From: Prevotellaceae bacterium
GTDB lineage: Bacteria > Bacteroidota > Bacteroidia > Bacteroidales > UBA932
Assembly: GCA_031274595.1 (NCBI GenBank)
Contig: JAISPX010000173.1
Coordinates: 1 to 42,534, forward strand
Direction: 5' to 3'
Length of the DNA: 42,534 nucleotides
Shown: piece after piece, positions 42,189 through 42,534 of the stretch
Position numbering within the stretch: position 1 is the first letter of the stretch
Layout of the letters: each line of letters opens with the position of its first letter
Translations under genes and position numbers: made by a program
Notes under the pieces: generated by a model
What the model was told of the DNA's origin: nothing
Seen by the model: only the letters and a program-made list of their open reading frames with translations
Databases searched by the model: none

Positions 42189-42534
42189 TCTCCCCTAAAA
42201 ACGCCTGAAGTTTTTGTCTATGTCATAATGTATTTTATTTTTCTCTTGACAGAAAAGTAACTAAAAGGTCAAGAGCGGCTGACGCTATACGTTGGCTCCG
42301 ATTTACGTTCGTCCTTTGTAGGAACGCCACCCGCTCAACGTTCTAATAACTTTTCTGCAAATTTGTTGTTTAGAAAAATTGCGGAAAATGTAAAAACAAA
42401 AGTTGAATAGCAGGCAAATCGGCATAGGCTTCGAGGCGGGGAACCCGCTTGACGAAGACGGCGTTAAAACAAAATTCCGTTGAGCCGCAGGCGAAACATT
42501 ATTTTGTTAGCCGTAGAGACATTAGCGGGTCGCC
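42189..42534. other. Non-coding tail of the window
   Basis: No convincing gene is seen on either strand to the window edge. The composition shifts to more GC-rich after about 42260, with stretches such as GGCTGACGCTATACG and CGGGGAACCCGC that look like dispersed intergenic repeat material, often found near RHS loci. Whether a gene begins beyond the edge cannot be judged. Confidence 0.5.

Overview
The window is bacterial and almost certainly Bacteroidetes, order Bacteroidales. It carries two SusC/SusD outer-membrane pairs, many lipoproteins, a bactofilin, an HU-HIG type histone-like protein, DUF4302, BACON and Peptidase_Mx1 proteins. Promoters follow the Bacteroidetes TTTG-N20-TAnnTTTG pattern, Shine-Dalgarno sites are mostly absent, and intergenic DNA is AT-rich. 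The exact genus cannot be read from the sequence.

Layout. (1) 1-105: the C-terminal end of an unrecognised plus-strand gene. (2) 404-14694, all minus strand: a glucuronoxylan-type polysaccharide utilisation locus (PUL). It reads SusC, SusD, two tandem GH67 alpha-glucuronidases, an acetyl-xylan-esterase-like hydrolase, a GH8 exo-oligoxylanase fused to an aldose 1-epimerase, and a lipoprotein serine hydrolase. The genes fit import of acidic, acetylated xylo-oligosaccharides, removal of (methyl)glucuronic acid and acetyl groups, then trimming to xylose in the periplasm. (3) 14695-17023: repeat-rich DNA with GC hairpins, a 221-aa protein of unknown function, a 21-bp minisatellite open in several frames, and a promoter cassette bounded by inverted repeats. 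(4) 17024-25400, minus strand: housekeeping genes (cytidylate-kinase-like protein, MATE transporter, bactofilin, S41 protease, PBP1A-type peptidoglycan synthase, frr, pyrH). (5) 25750-34044, minus strand: a second SusC/SusD operon with a Peptidase_Mx1 metallopeptidase, DUF4302 and BACON lipoproteins. (6) 34292-37567, minus strand: wbqC, a MalY/PatB-type aminotransferase, a YqeY-like protein and a uridine-phosphorylase-like protein. (7) 37817-41194, plus strand: a small putative DNA-binding protein, a PMCA-type calcium ATPase and an HU-HIG protein. (8) 41195-42534: a degenerate repeat array, a truncated secreted-protein start, a DUF3592-like membrane protein and a frameshifted RHS fragment.

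The most interesting signal is a family of promoter cassettes. At 16366-16524 and 34077-34241, perfect inverted repeats of 27 and 30 bp enclose exactly 105 bp holding a full Bacteroidetes promoter. Each arm resembles a XerC/XerD (dif-like) site: two 11-bp inverted half-sites around a 6-bp centre. In both cassettes the promoter points away from the minus-strand gene next to it (SusC in one, the heptad-repeat ORF in the other). Inverting the segment would turn those genes on. I infer phase-variable ON/OFF switches captured in the OFF state. A third copy sits upstream of pyrH with the same internal spacing and the promoter facing the gene, but it has only the distal arm, so it looks locked ON. 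No recombinase is encoded in the window, and inversion itself is not shown by the sequence.
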